Assembly: GCA_024398095.1 (NCBI GenBank)
Contig: JAKSJK010000007.1
Coordinates: forward strand, 1-52,943
Length of the DNA stretch: 52,943 bases
Origin: Bacteroidales bacterium
Lineage (GTDB): Bacteria; Bacteroidota; Bacteroidia; Bacteroidales; UBA932
Direction: 5' to 3'
A program made the position numbers and the translations under genes. Below, piece by piece: positions 1 through 7,145 of the stretch. Each line of letters starts with the position of its first letter. Within the stretch, counting starts at the first letter, position 1. The notes below the pieces were generated by a model that saw only the letters and a program-made list of their open reading frames with translations, was not told the DNA's origin and did not search any database.

Positions 1-59
1 CGACTACCGCTCCCGCCAAGCAGGTCGGTGATATCACATACGAGTTTATTGCGCAGTAG
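1..59 (+). CDS. 3' end of an unidentified gene (partial)
   Basis: The third forward frame is open from the window edge and ends TTT ATT GCG CAG TAG at 59. It gives the C-terminal residues TTAPAKQVGDITYEFIAQ. I do not recognise the family from 18 residues. The convergent arrangement with the S41 protease gene and the repeat element that follows at once make a gene end here plausible. The first forward frame is also open through this stretch, so the call is weak. Oddly, its last 12 bases (ATTGCGCAGTAG) are identical to the last 12 coding bases of the convergent protease gene, so both would end in Ile-Ala-Gln. Confidence 0.4.
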   Translation, partial: TTAPAKQVGDITYEFIAQ

Positions 60-79
60 GGCTGCAGTAGCGATAGCCT

Positions 80-140
80 TCCGAGCGAAGCGAGTAGGGG
101 AGTTTGAGGGGGTCAGCCCCTCAATTAATAAATATTAAAA
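80..140 (+). repeat. Structured repeat element, copy A (core)
   Basis: The core begins TCCGAGCGAAGCGAGT, continues through GGGGAGT, and contains a perfect hairpin TTGAGGGG (104-111) / CCCCTCAA (117-124). It ends in an AT-rich tail. A second copy in the same orientation lies at 6164-6223 and matches nearly base for base through the core. The hairpin's closing pair differs between copies (T-A here, C-G there), a compensatory change. The core is flanked on the left by a partial GTAGCGAT copy (68-75) and on the right by GTAGCGATTGCGCAGTAG (141-158). Both resemble the 3' end of the adjacent protease gene. No transposase is present, so this is a non-autonomous or REP-like repeat of unknown type. 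Confidence 0.75.
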
Positions 141-182
141 GTAGCGATTGCGCAGTAGTTTCTACTGCGCAATCGCTACTTT
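138..182 (-). terminator. Large hairpin overlapping the protease stop codon; probable terminator
   Basis: Bases 138-158 and 162-182 form a perfect 21-bp inverted repeat with a three-base loop. The right arm is the last seven codons of the protease gene, stop codon included. On the minus strand the stem is followed by CTTTTAATATT, a short U run, so it could end transcription of the protease operon. The second arm looks like an inverted copy of the gene end that arrived with the adjacent repeat element. Confidence 0.6.
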
Positions 183-1730
183 CATACAGTCGTCTACGTC
201 CATGTAGAGGTGGTAGAAAGCCTCCTCACCGACCTTGGAATAGCGGCCAACCAGAGCCTTGACGGAAGGCATCATATAAGCCTTGGACTCATCCCACTCC
301 CCTGCCTTAGGCGTGAGACCATCCTTTGCCGCAGCAAAACGGAGGAAACCGCTCTCAAGACCTGCATTATCCAGATAACGTACCAGTGAGGCATAATCCT
401 CAATGGCAGAAAGCTCCTTCCTGTGTGAATCGAAATAGGCAGATGCGAAACGCATCGCCGTAGCCTTCTTGTTGCAATCAAGATAGAAGCGGGTAGCCTT
501 GGTGGTATCCACCGGCACGAACACATCCGGAATGATGCCGCCTCCGCCATAGACGGTCCTTCCGCCCACGGTCTTATACTCCAGACTCTTGTCTATCTTT
601 ATGCTGTCTGCATTGACCATCTCGCCGTGAACATAGCGGTCATAGATGTCGTAGGCATAATCATCGCCGTAAGGCTTCTGTATACAACGGCCAGAAGGGG
701 TATAGAAACGTGCCACTGTGAGACGTATGCCGGAACCGTCGGTAAAGAACACAGGTTCCTGGACAAGTCCCTTTCCGAAGCTGCGGCGTCCCACGATTAT
801 GCCCCTGTCATTATCCTGCATGGCGCCCGCGAAGATCTCGCTGGAAGATGCAGAACCCTCGTCTATCACAACTACAAGCTTCACCTGCTGAAGGAGACCT
901 TTGCCATCGGCCTTCTCTACGTCCTTAGGCCTGTGGTCGCCCTGCATGTAGACAATCATGGCATTCTTCGGCAGGAATTCATTCGAAAGCAGGCAGGCCT
1001 GGTCGAAGTATCCGCCGGAATTGTCCCTGATGTCGAAGATCAGCTTCTTCATGCCGGCGCTGAGCAGCTTGGAAGTAGCCAGGATAACCTCCTGGTAGGT
1101 GGTACGGGAGAATTTTGAAAGCTTGATATAGCCGGTGGTGTCGTTCACCATGAATGCGGCATCCACGCAGTTCACAGGAATCTTTCCGCGGGTGATGTCA
1201 AAGACAATCTTCTCCCTGCCTCTCTGGACATGAATGTCCACCTTGGTGCCGGAAGGGCCTTTCATGAGGCGCACCATGGAGTCCTGTGGAGTCTTGGTAC
1301 CGGCGATCACCTTTTCATTCACCTGTATGATGCGGTCGCCCTGGAGCAGTCCCGCCTTCTCTGACGGGCCTCCCGGGATCACGCTCAGTACTATGGCCGT
1401 GTCGTTCGGCACATTGAACTGGATGCCTATGCCGTCGAAATTGCCCTGGAGTTCGGTTTCAGACTCTTTGAGTTCTACCGGCGGGAGATAGACAGAATGC
1501 GGATCCAGTTTTGCTAGAGCAGCCTCTATGGCAGCATCAGTCATGGCCTTCCTGTCGATGGTGTCGACATAATTCTTCTCCACATGATCCAGGATGAGGC
1601 TCAGCTTGCGCCACTCACCGTACTCCCAGTTCTTCTTTAACTTCTTTTCCTTGATCTGATCCACAACAAGGCAGGCCAGGACGCCGATGACGACGCCGAG
1701 CACCGCCACAAGGAGGTTACTCTTCTTCAT
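162..1730 (-). CDS. S41 family C-terminal processing protease (CtpA-like) with PDZ domain
   Basis: This is a 522-residue protease of the tail-specific/CtpA family, which degrades or trims envelope proteins from their C-terminus. Residues 5-24 form a signal anchor. A PDZ domain covers roughly 95-180 (GIGIQF, then GDRIIQVNEKVIAG). The S41 catalytic core follows. Matching the E. coli Prc spacing gives the Ser-Lys dyad S295 (in EGSASSSE) and K320 (in RSFGKG), with D306 between them. Length is normal for the family in Bacteroidota. It is the last gene of a four-gene minus-strand operon, three bases after the deaminase gene. Its substrate is unknown. The 3' end forms one arm of a 21-bp inverted repeat. 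Confidence 0.93.
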   Translation of the reverse strand: MKKSNLLVAVLGVVIGVLACLVVDQIKEKKLKKNWEYGEWRKLSLILDHVEKNYVDTIDRKAMTDAAIEAALAKLDPHSVYLPPVELKESETELQGNFDGIGIQFNVPNDTAIVLSVIPGGPSEKAGLLQGDRIIQVNEKVIAGTKTPQDSMVRLMKGPSGTKVDIHVQRGREKIVFDITRGKIPVNCVDAAFMVNDTTGYIKLSKFSRTTYQEVILATSKLLSAGMKKLIFDIRDNSGGYFDQACLLSNEFLPKNAMIVYMQGDHRPKDVEKADGKGLLQQVKLVVVIDEGSASSSEIFAGAMQDNDRGIIVGRRSFGKGLVQEPVFFTDGSGIRLTVARFYTPSGRCIQKPYGDDYAYDIYDRYVHGEMVNADSIKIDKSLEYKTVGGRTVYGGGGIIPDVFVPVDTTKATRFYLDCNKKATAMRFASAYFDSHRKELSAIEDYASLVRYLDNAGLESGFLRFAAAKDGLTPKAGEWDESKAYMMPSVKALVGRYSKVGEEAFYHLYMDVDDCMKVAIAQ

Positions 1731-1733
1731 TTT

Positions 1734-2141
1734 CTATTCGTCTAATTTCTCTACCTCTATTCCGGCCTTGCGGAGCAGATCCACTCCGTCCGTAAGGCGG
1801 TATTCATCACGGTACACTACCCTGCTGATGCCCGACTGGATTATCAGTTTCGAGCATTCCATGCAAGGGGAAGCAGTCACATACAGGGTTGCATGCTTGC
1901 TGCTGTTGCCGGACTTTGCAACCTTGGTGATGGCATTAGCCTCAGCGTGGAGGACATATGGCTTGGTAACGCCGTTTTCATCCTCGCACATATTCTCAAA
2001 ACCGGAAGGTGTGCCGTTATATCCGTCTGAGATGATCATCCTGTCTTTCACAAGCAGGGCACCTACCTGACGGCGCTTGCAGTATGAGTTTTTTGCCCAT
2101 ACTGCAGCCATGTCCATGTAACTTTTGTCGAATTTCTCCAC
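1734..2141 (-). CDS. dCMP / cytidine deaminase family protein (ComEB-like)
   Basis: A 135-residue zinc deaminase, most likely dCMP deaminase, which converts dCMP to dUMP for dTMP synthesis. The zinc site is complete: H66-A-E68 (HAEANAI), then C93 and C96 in SPCMEC. E68 is the expected proton-shuttle residue. The N-terminal YMDMAAVWAKNSYCKRRQVG segment is typical of ComEB/dCMP deaminases. It lies between the acyl-CoA ligase and protease genes with three-base gaps on each side, so it should be cotranscribed. The neighbours give no metabolic link. Specificity for dCMP rather than another nucleotide is inferred from family resemblance. Confidence 0.9.
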   Translation of the reverse strand: MEKFDKSYMDMAAVWAKNSYCKRRQVGALLVKDRMIISDGYNGTPSGFENMCEDENGVTKPYVLHAEANAITKVAKSGNSSKHATLYVTASPCMECSKLIIQSGISRVVYRDEYRLTDGVDLLRKAGIEVEKLDE

Positions 2142-2144
2142 TTT

Positions 2145-3803
2145 CTAGCTGTTCTTCTGGTAGAGGTAGCGCTTGATGCTCTTCTTAGGAGTTCTTTCGA
2201 AGTCCTCAGCCATGAGCTGTACATTCTTCACGCGGGAGAATGCAGGAAGAGCCTTGCTGGCCTCAGCGATGGAAGCGGCAAGATGCTTCTGGAGCGCATC
2301 GCCGGCGAGACCCGCAGCCTCAGCAGCCTTGTAGTCCGGGAATACGAGAGCGGTCATCGCTCCTCCATCCTCGATCACGAGACTCTCTACCACAAATTCA
2401 ACATTATTTATAATACCTTCGATCTCCTCAGGGTAGATGTTCTGACCTGAAGGACCGAGAATCATGCACTTGTTGCGGCCACGGAGGAAGATGAAACCAT
2501 CCTTGTCTATGACACCCATGTCACCGGTGCGGAACCAGCCGTCCTCAGTAAAGACAGCCTCGGTTGCCTCCGGGTTCCTGTAATAGCCCTGGAACACATT
2601 TGCGCCCTTGAGCATAAGTTCGCCTGCAACATTCTCAGGATCCGGCGAGTCGATCTTGGCCTCAAGATTAGGAGCCAGCTGTCCGCAGGAGTAGAGCTTG
2701 GTCTTGTTCCAGTGGCAGTAGCCGATGATAGGGGCACACTCGGTCATACCGTAACCCACGGTATATGGAAAGTGGATCTTGTGGAAGAACTCGTCGACCT
2801 CCTTGTTGAGGGCGGCACCGCCGATGATGACCTCCTCGAAGCGTCCGCCGAAAGCCTCCACGAGCTGCTGGCGCACCTTCTTGTAGACAATCCTGTTGAG
2901 GAGAGGAATCTTTATGAGATACTTGATAGGAGCCTTCTCGATGACCGGCTTAACCTTGCCCTTGTAGACCTTCTCGATGATGAGAGGCACAGCGACAACG
3001 AGATCCGGCTTGATCTCCTTCATCGCACCGAGGATGACGGCTGGGCTGACACGGCTGAGGAAATGCACATGCGTACCTACCAGGAACTCATAGAACACCT
3101 CGTACATGAGGCCGTACATATGGGCGGAAGGAAGCATTGAAACCACATTCATGGTATTGTTGAGCTGTGGCTCAGCAACCCTTGCAAGCTCGATGTTGGA
3201 ATAGAACGAGCGGTATGGGAGCATCACGCCCTTTGAGAAACCGGAAGTACCGGAAGTGTAGTTGATGACTGCAAGTTCATCTGCGGTATCCTCATGATAG
3301 TCGAGCATCTCCGGCTTCACGCCCTCGGGGAACCTCTCCGCAAAGACGGCATTTACCTTCTCCTTGAGTTCTGCCGGATCCATCACCTTCGACTCGAGGA
3401 TCGAAAGGGTGTTGACCTGCATAACGAAGTTGAGATCAGGCATCTCCGCGCTGTCGAGGCCTTCCCAGATCACCTCGTCGACGAAGAGCACACGTGCCTC
3501 GCAATGGTTCACGAGGTGGTGTACTGTACCTGACTTGAATTCGTGAAGGAGTGGGACCGGAACGGCACCGTAAGTCAGTGCAGAGAAGAAGCAGACGCCC
3601 CAGTTGGCCTGGTTGCGGGAACTGATGGCCACCTTGTCACCCTGCTTAACGCCGCTGAGTTCGAAGAGGATGTGCATCTTCTCTATCTTGCGGGCTACAT
3701 CCTTGTAGAAGAGGGTCTCACCCTGGTAGTTGGAGAGGGATGGGCGCTCCCAGTTCTCCCTGATGCTCTTTTCGATGAGCTTGTTTACTGATTCGAAGTT
3801 CAT
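2145..3803 (-). CDS. AMP-binding long-chain fatty acid--CoA ligase
   Basis: A 552-residue adenylate-forming enzyme that activates a fatty acid to acyl-AMP and then acyl-CoA at the cytoplasmic face. Visible motifs are the nucleotide loop YTSGTSGFSKG, the GYGMTECAP motif and the DGWFRTGDMG hinge motif. The C-terminal KSIKRYLY segment contains the expected lysine region. The start is placed at ATG 3803 (MNFESVNKLIEKS). The frame is open further upstream, but that part overlaps the upstream gene and has no family-like sequence. It follows the membrane-anchored gene by 17 bases and precedes the deaminase gene. It could use another carboxylic acid; fatty acid is the family default. Confidence 0.88.
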   Translation of the reverse strand: MNFESVNKLIEKSIRENWERPSLSNYQGETLFYKDVARKIEKMHILFELSGVKQGDKVAISSRNQANWGVCFFSALTYGAVPVPLLHEFKSGTVHHLVNHCEARVLFVDEVIWEGLDSAEMPDLNFVMQVNTLSILESKVMDPAELKEKVNAVFAERFPEGVKPEMLDYHEDTADELAVINYTSGTSGFSKGVMLPYRSFYSNIELARVAEPQLNNTMNVVSMLPSAHMYGLMYEVFYEFLVGTHVHFLSRVSPAVILGAMKEIKPDLVVAVPLIIEKVYKGKVKPVIEKAPIKYLIKIPLLNRIVYKKVRQQLVEAFGGRFEEVIIGGAALNKEVDEFFHKIHFPYTVGYGMTECAPIIGYCHWNKTKLYSCGQLAPNLEAKIDSPDPENVAGELMLKGANVFQGYYRNPEATEAVFTEDGWFRTGDMGVIDKDGFIFLRGRNKCMILGPSGQNIYPEEIEGIINNVEFVVESLVIEDGGAMTALVFPDYKAAEAAGLAGDALQKHLAASIAEASKALPAFSRVKNVQLMAEDFERTPKKSIKRYLYQKNS

Positions 3804-3820
3804 ATTCTTGGTATACTTTG

Positions 3821-4615
3821 TTAGTTCAATTGTGTCTTGTCCACTTCCCCGTCGAAGACCTTCACCAGGTCGCCGTAGAAGGAGAAAACATGGTTCTGGG
3901 TGGCTGTCTGGACGATCCAGTAGCTCTTCTGTCCCAGTTCGAAGAATTCCGGAGTGCCGAGTATCCTGTCGCTGACACGGATGGTCTTCCATGAGGCAGG
4001 CTTCTCTCCCTTGAGATTGTACATGTCGATGCTGTTGTCTTCGTTCAGCACCACAATGTTGTACTTGCGTATCCCCCTGAAATCATACACATCAGGTCCG
4101 ACGAGCACCTTGGAGGACAGTTTCACCGGGAAGCCTTCCACAGTCCTGCCCAGGCGGTCGACCAGATAAATCTGGTCACCGGTCGCCATCAGGTACTGGA
4201 GTTTTCCGTTCGCGAAGTAGTCCACAGCCTTGACACGGCCGCAGAGCGGTCCTGGGAAAGGAACCGTCCACTGCGCAACACCCTTGTTGTCCAGGAGGGT
4301 AAGTGAATTGTCGGCGTTCTGCACCAGCTGGTTCATTAGCCCGGTGGCGCTGTTCTTGACTGCAAAAGGTCCCTCAGGCACCTTGACATCCACCGTTGCG
4401 ACGCTATCCTGAGGCTCGTCTTCCACAACGACCTCCACGGGCTTCACCGCAATGCTGTCCTCAGCCTGAACGGCAACGGAATCAACGGCTTCTGTGACGA
4501 CGGACTTCTCCCCTTCCGGATCAGCGGGGAGATAGAGGAAGATAACTGCCAGGACATTTGCCGCAATCAGGATCAGCGCGCAAATAAGGCAGACCAGTAA
4601 GGATTTTCGATTCAT
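3821..4615 (-). CDS. Membrane-anchored protein of unknown function
   Basis: A 264-residue protein with one N-terminal membrane segment (about residues 5-29) and an acidic, valine-rich linker (about 35-75). The exported domain that follows has beta-strand repeats resembling beta-propeller (PQQ/WD-like) blades, such as SLTLLDNKGVAQW and QIYLVDRLGRTVEGFP. I do not recognise a named family. It is the first gene of the operon with the acyl-CoA ligase, deaminase and protease. A -7 promoter motif lies only 8 bases before its start codon. The propeller suggestion rests on sequence pattern alone. Confidence 0.7.
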   Translation of the reverse strand: MNRKSLLVCLICALILIAANVLAVIFLYLPADPEGEKSVVTEAVDSVAVQAEDSIAVKPVEVVVEDEPQDSVATVDVKVPEGPFAVKNSATGLMNQLVQNADNSLTLLDNKGVAQWTVPFPGPLCGRVKAVDYFANGKLQYLMATGDQIYLVDRLGRTVEGFPVKLSSKVLVGPDVYDFRGIRKYNIVVLNEDNSIDMYNLKGEKPASWKTIRVSDRILGTPEFFELGQKSYWIVQTATQNHVFSFYGDLVKVFDGEVDKTQLN

Positions 4616-4623
4616 AGTCAGTA

Positions 4624-4631
4624 CAAATATA
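4624..4631 (-). promoter_or_regulatory. Bacteroidota -7 promoter motif for the four-gene operon
   Basis: On the minus strand this reads TATATTTG, matching TAnnTTTG. No clear TTG box lies 19-21 bases upstream. It ends 8 bases before the ATG at 4615, so the transcript would have almost no leader. Confidence 0.5.
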
Positions 4632-4659
4632 ATAAATTATATTTAATTGTGTTTTTTTG

Positions 4660-4667
4660 TAACTTTG
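4660..4667 (+). promoter_or_regulatory. Bacteroidota -7 promoter motif for the flavoenzyme gene
   Basis: TAACTTTG matches TAnnTTTG and lies 24 bases before ATG 4692. A TTG at 4647-4649 is too close to be a standard -33 box. It is divergent from the promoter at 4624-4631. Confidence 0.5.
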
Positions 4668-4691
4668 ATGAGCAATAACTCCAGATAATAT

Positions 4692-6095
4692 ATGAAGCGC
4701 ATCTTTACATTTGCCATGGCGGCGGTCCTTCTGGCTTCATGCTGCCACAACCGGGTGAAACTTCCTGTAACCAGGGAATTCGATTGCGATGTACTCGTCA
4801 TCGGTGGCGGCCCGTCAGGCATCGCTGCGGCCACCTGTGCAGCCCGCCACGGAGCCAGCACCATTCTCGCAGAGCGCAACGGCTGCCTCGGCGGCATGGC
4901 CACTTCAGGTCTCGTCGCCCCGCTGATGTCCTCCACCACCAAAGACGGCAAGACACTGCTTATCAGGGGATTATTTGAGGAATTCGTGGACAGTCTCATC
5001 GTACAGGGCGGAGCCATCCACCCTCTTGACGCACAGATCGGTTCATGGACCGCATACAGGGACAGGGGTCACCACGGCCTGACCACCTTCGACTACGAGT
5101 GCTTCAAGCGCACAGCAGAGAGTTTCTGCACCAAGGCCGGCGTCAACCTGCTCTACCACCTCCTTTTCGTAAAGGCGGAGACCAGAGGCGGCAAGATTAC
5201 CGCAGCCTACTTCGCAACCAAGGACGGAATCTGGAAGATTACCGCAAAGAACTATATCGACTGCACCGGCGACGGCGATCTGGCCTATCAGGCCGGCGCA
5301 CCTTATATATATGGTGACGGCGAGGACGGGATCCAGGCAGCTTCCCTCTTCTTTACCGTGCGTAATGTCGACAAGGCAGCCATGGATGCCCACAATGAGG
5401 CCTGCAAGAAGGCAGACGACTTCGAGGGCCAGTTCTATATGAGGGAGATCCTGGCCGCCCGCGAGGCTGGCGAATTCCCGATGTGGCGTCAGAAGATCGC
5501 CCTCTTTGAGAATCTCGACGGCACCTACACCGTGAATATGGGTCAGAGCGATGGCGTGGACGGCCTAGATCCGAAGCAAGTTACAGACGCCGAAGTGGAT
5601 GGCCGCATCCAGGCCGACATCGTGGTGAAGTTCCTCCGCAAATACGTGAAGGGCTGCGAGAACTGCGAGCTTGACAAGACTGCCGCCGATCTGGGCATCC
5701 GTGAGACCAGACGCGTTATCGGAGAATACACCGTCACAAAGGACGAGGCTCTCGCGCAGACCAGATATCCGGACCCTATCTTCATCTGTCAGAACAACAT
5801 GGATATCCACAAGAAGGGCTATGTGGACTATGTCAACATCGAGGAGCCATACTACATTCCATACCGCATCCTCGTGCCTCAGAAGGTCAGCAATCTGCTC
5901 GTGGCGGGACGCTGCGCCTCTGCCGAGCGTCCGGTAATGGCTGCAATCCGCGTCATCCCGCCATGTTTTGCCATGGGCCAGGCCGCAGGCACCGCAGCGG
6001 CACTCTGCACCAGAGATGGCGTCGCTCCTAAGGCTCTTGACGCAGACAAGCTCGTCACCGTTCTCAAAGCCGACGGCGTCTACCTCCCGGAGTAA
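4692..6095 (+). CDS. FAD-dependent oxidoreductase, predicted lipoprotein
   Basis: A 467-residue flavoprotein of the FAD-dependent oxidoreductase type (Pfam FAD_oxidored-like). The N-terminus is a lipoprotein signal with lipobox LLASC (Cys17), so the enzyme is probably exported and lipid-anchored. The dinucleotide fold starts DVLVIGGGPSGIAA (G38-G43), followed by the ERNGCLGGMATSG segment. A C-terminal FAD-contact region is seen at LLVAGRCASAERPV and AMGQAAGTAAAL. It stands alone between divergent genes and a repeat/terminator region. The substrate cannot be read from sequence. An exported flavoenzyme of this kind is common in gut Bacteroidota but poorly characterised. Confidence 0.85.
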   Translation: MKRIFTFAMAAVLLASCCHNRVKLPVTREFDCDVLVIGGGPSGIAAATCAARHGASTILAERNGCLGGMATSGLVAPLMSSTTKDGKTLLIRGLFEEFVDSLIVQGGAIHPLDAQIGSWTAYRDRGHHGLTTFDYECFKRTAESFCTKAGVNLLYHLLFVKAETRGGKITAAYFATKDGIWKITAKNYIDCTGDGDLAYQAGAPYIYGDGEDGIQAASLFFTVRNVDKAAMDAHNEACKKADDFEGQFYMREILAAREAGEFPMWRQKIALFENLDGTYTVNMGQSDGVDGLDPKQVTDAEVDGRIQADIVVKFLRKYVKGCENCELDKTAADLGIRETRRVIGEYTVTKDEALAQTRYPDPIFICQNNMDIHKKGYVDYVNIEEPYYIPYRILVPQKVSNLLVAGRCASAERPVMAAIRVIPPCFAMGQAAGTAAALCTRDGVAPKALDADKLVTVLKADGVYLPE

Positions 6096-6101
6096 CCTAC
6101 G

Positions 6102-6239
6102 GTAGAGACACAAAAAAACAGCAAATAAAAAAGTAGAGACACAAAAAAACCAGCGAAAATCGCTCCGAGCGAAGCGAGTTTGGGGAGTCTGAGGGGAGGA
6201 CCCCTCAGTATAAATTAAAAATAGTAGAGACACAAAAAA
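6102..6239 (+). repeat. Triplicate direct repeat flanking element copy B
   Basis: GTAGAGACACAAAAAA occurs at 6102, 6133 and 6224. The first two copies are 31 bases apart; the third lies just past the element core. A near-identical sequence on the opposite strand (GTAGAGACTACAAAAAAG) is the 3' end and trailer of tRNA-Arg. The direct repeats are thus reverse-orientation copies of the tRNA's own 3' flank. Confidence 0.75.
6164..6223 (+). repeat. Structured repeat element, copy B (core)
   Basis: Second copy of the element at 80-140: TCCGAGCGAAGCGAGT, then GGGGAGT, then hairpin CTGAGGGG (6189-6196) / CCCCTCAG (6201-6208) with loop AGGA, then an AT-rich tail. The stem keeps all eight pairs although its outer pair differs from copy A. 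An additional small hairpin TCGCT-CCG-AGCGA precedes it here only. Confidence 0.75.
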
Positions 6240-6266
6240 GCCTGCGACTCATCGCAGGCTTTTTTG
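6234..6266. terminator. Rho-independent terminator, bidirectional
   Basis: Stem AGCCTGCGA (6239-6247), loop CTCA, stem TCGCAGGCT (6252-6260), with A and T runs on both sides. On the minus strand it directly follows tRNA-Arg. On the plus strand it can end the flavoenzyme transcript. It is the centre of a longer inverted repeat, 6224-6247 / 6252-6275, with one unpaired base, that reaches into the tRNA 3' end. Confidence 0.88.
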
Positions 6267-6338
6267 TAGTCTCTACAGGAATCGAACCTGTATCTAAGGT
6301 TTAGGAAACCTCCATTCTATCCGTTGAACTAAGAGACC
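6267..6338 (-). tRNA. tRNA-Arg (anticodon CCT)
   Basis: The cloverleaf folds fully on the minus strand. The acceptor stem is GGTCTCT / AGAGACT with a G-U at the first pair. The D stem is GTTC/GAAT, the anticodon stem GAGGT/ACCTT with loop TTCCTAA, and the T arm ACAGG-TTCGATT-CCTGT. Loop positions 34-36 read CCT, decoding AGG. The discriminator base is A; CCA is not encoded. A strong terminator follows immediately. Confidence 0.95.
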
Positions 6339-6356
6339 AAATCAGTCAAGGAGTGA

Positions 6357-6539
6357 TTACTCAGCGTCCTTAACGATAATCTGACGTCCTCTGTAGTAAC
6401 CGCACTCAGGGCAAACGTGATGATACATTACGGTTGCACCGCAGTTAGAACAAGTTGAAAGGGTAGGAACCACTGCAACATCATGGGTTCTTCTCTTGTC
6501 TCTTCTCTGCTTAGAGACTTTGTGTTTTGGATGTGCCAT
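6357..6539 (-). CDS. rpmF: 50S ribosomal protein L32
   Basis: A 60-residue large-subunit protein. The N-terminus MAHPKHKVSKQRRDKRRTHD is characteristic of L32. A zinc ribbon is intact with C30, C33, C43 and C46 (CSNCG and CPECG), so this is the zinc-binding form. It lies 20 bases downstream of the YceD-like gene, a widespread gene pairing that supports both calls. It ends 18 bases before the tRNA-Arg gene on the same strand. Confidence 0.98.
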   Translation of the reverse strand: MAHPKHKVSKQRRDKRRTHDVAVVPTLSTCSNCGATVMYHHVCPECGYYRGRQIIVKDAE

Positions 6540-6559
6540 TTCTGTATACTTTTAAATTA

Positions 6560-7090
6560 TTATTCTTTATTAAATAAGCCCTGGAGAGCTGCGAACGGAC
6601 TGTCGACAGGTTGCTCAACATCGGGTGAGCCAACCTTAGACGGATTGAGGTAGCTCATCGCTCCGGGACTGCACTCGCCCTCACGGTGGCGGCACTGTAT
6701 CGGAAGAGAAAGACAGGAGTAATCGTAGATAACCTGCGCAAGGTCGAACTCAGGTTCGCCTGCAGGCACCCAGACCAATTCCCTGCCATCCTCCTCATCA
6801 GCTTCCCCTGCGGGTTGCTGACCGAAACGGACTTTCAGCATGGCACTGGTCTCAACCGGCATCACGACATCCTCGAGACATCTGTCGCAAGGGACCGTGA
6901 GGCTTCCGTTGATGTCAAGATCCACGCTCACCGAGGCACCTGTCCTCTGAGCCCTGACCCCGACAACCAGTTCCGCTGCCCTGATCTGTTCATTCTCAAA
7001 CTCTGCAAAGAACTCGCTTCCGACGTTCCACTTCGCAGTGTAAACGCCTGATCTTAAATCACTTAAAGCTATGAAATAGTTATTCGCCAC
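6560..7090 (-). CDS. YceD/DUF177 family protein
   Basis: A 176-residue member of the DUF177 (YceD) family, which commonly sits directly upstream of rpmF and has been linked to 23S rRNA accumulation in bacteria and plants. The family's cysteine pair is visible in VPCDRCLEDV (C68, C71). Further cysteines at 126, 133 and 140 suggest a possible metal site. A central acidic insert (about 93-103) is typical. The gene has a complete promoter at 7116-7145 with a leader of about 20 bases. Function is inferred from the family and context only. Confidence 0.88.
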   Translation of the reverse strand: MANNYFIALSDLRSGVYTAKWNVGSEFFAEFENEQIRAAELVVGVRAQRTGASVSVDLDINGSLTVPCDRCLEDVVMPVETSAMLKVRFGQQPAGEADEEDGRELVWVPAGEPEFDLAQVIYDYSCLSLPIQCRHREGECSPGAMSYLNPSKVGSPDVEQPVDSPFAALQGLFNKE

Positions 7091-7115
7091 CTCGCACTTA
7101 TGGAATTTAAGGACG

Positions 7116-7145
7116 CAAATATACTAATAATTTGCTAATTATCAA
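7116..7145 (-). promoter_or_regulatory. Full Bacteroidota promoter for the yceD-rpmF operon
   Basis: On the minus strand: TTG (7145-7143), 19-base spacer, TATATTTG (7123-7116). Both boxes and spacing fit the Bacteroidota sigma consensus. The YceD-like start codon is 25 bases downstream of the -7 box. Confidence 0.8.

Noticed and set aside
2145..3992. Longer acyl-CoA ligase starting at 3992
   Set aside because: The extra 63 residues overlap the upstream gene and do not resemble the family; ATG 3803 gives the expected N-terminus.
80..6223. Repeat pair read as the ends of a composite transposon
   Set aside because: The copies are in direct orientation around ordinary chromosomal genes, with no transposase or integrase between them.
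6102..6239. Direct repeats read as a CRISPR array
   Set aside because: Only three short copies at irregular spacing, no spacers of equal length and no cas genes.
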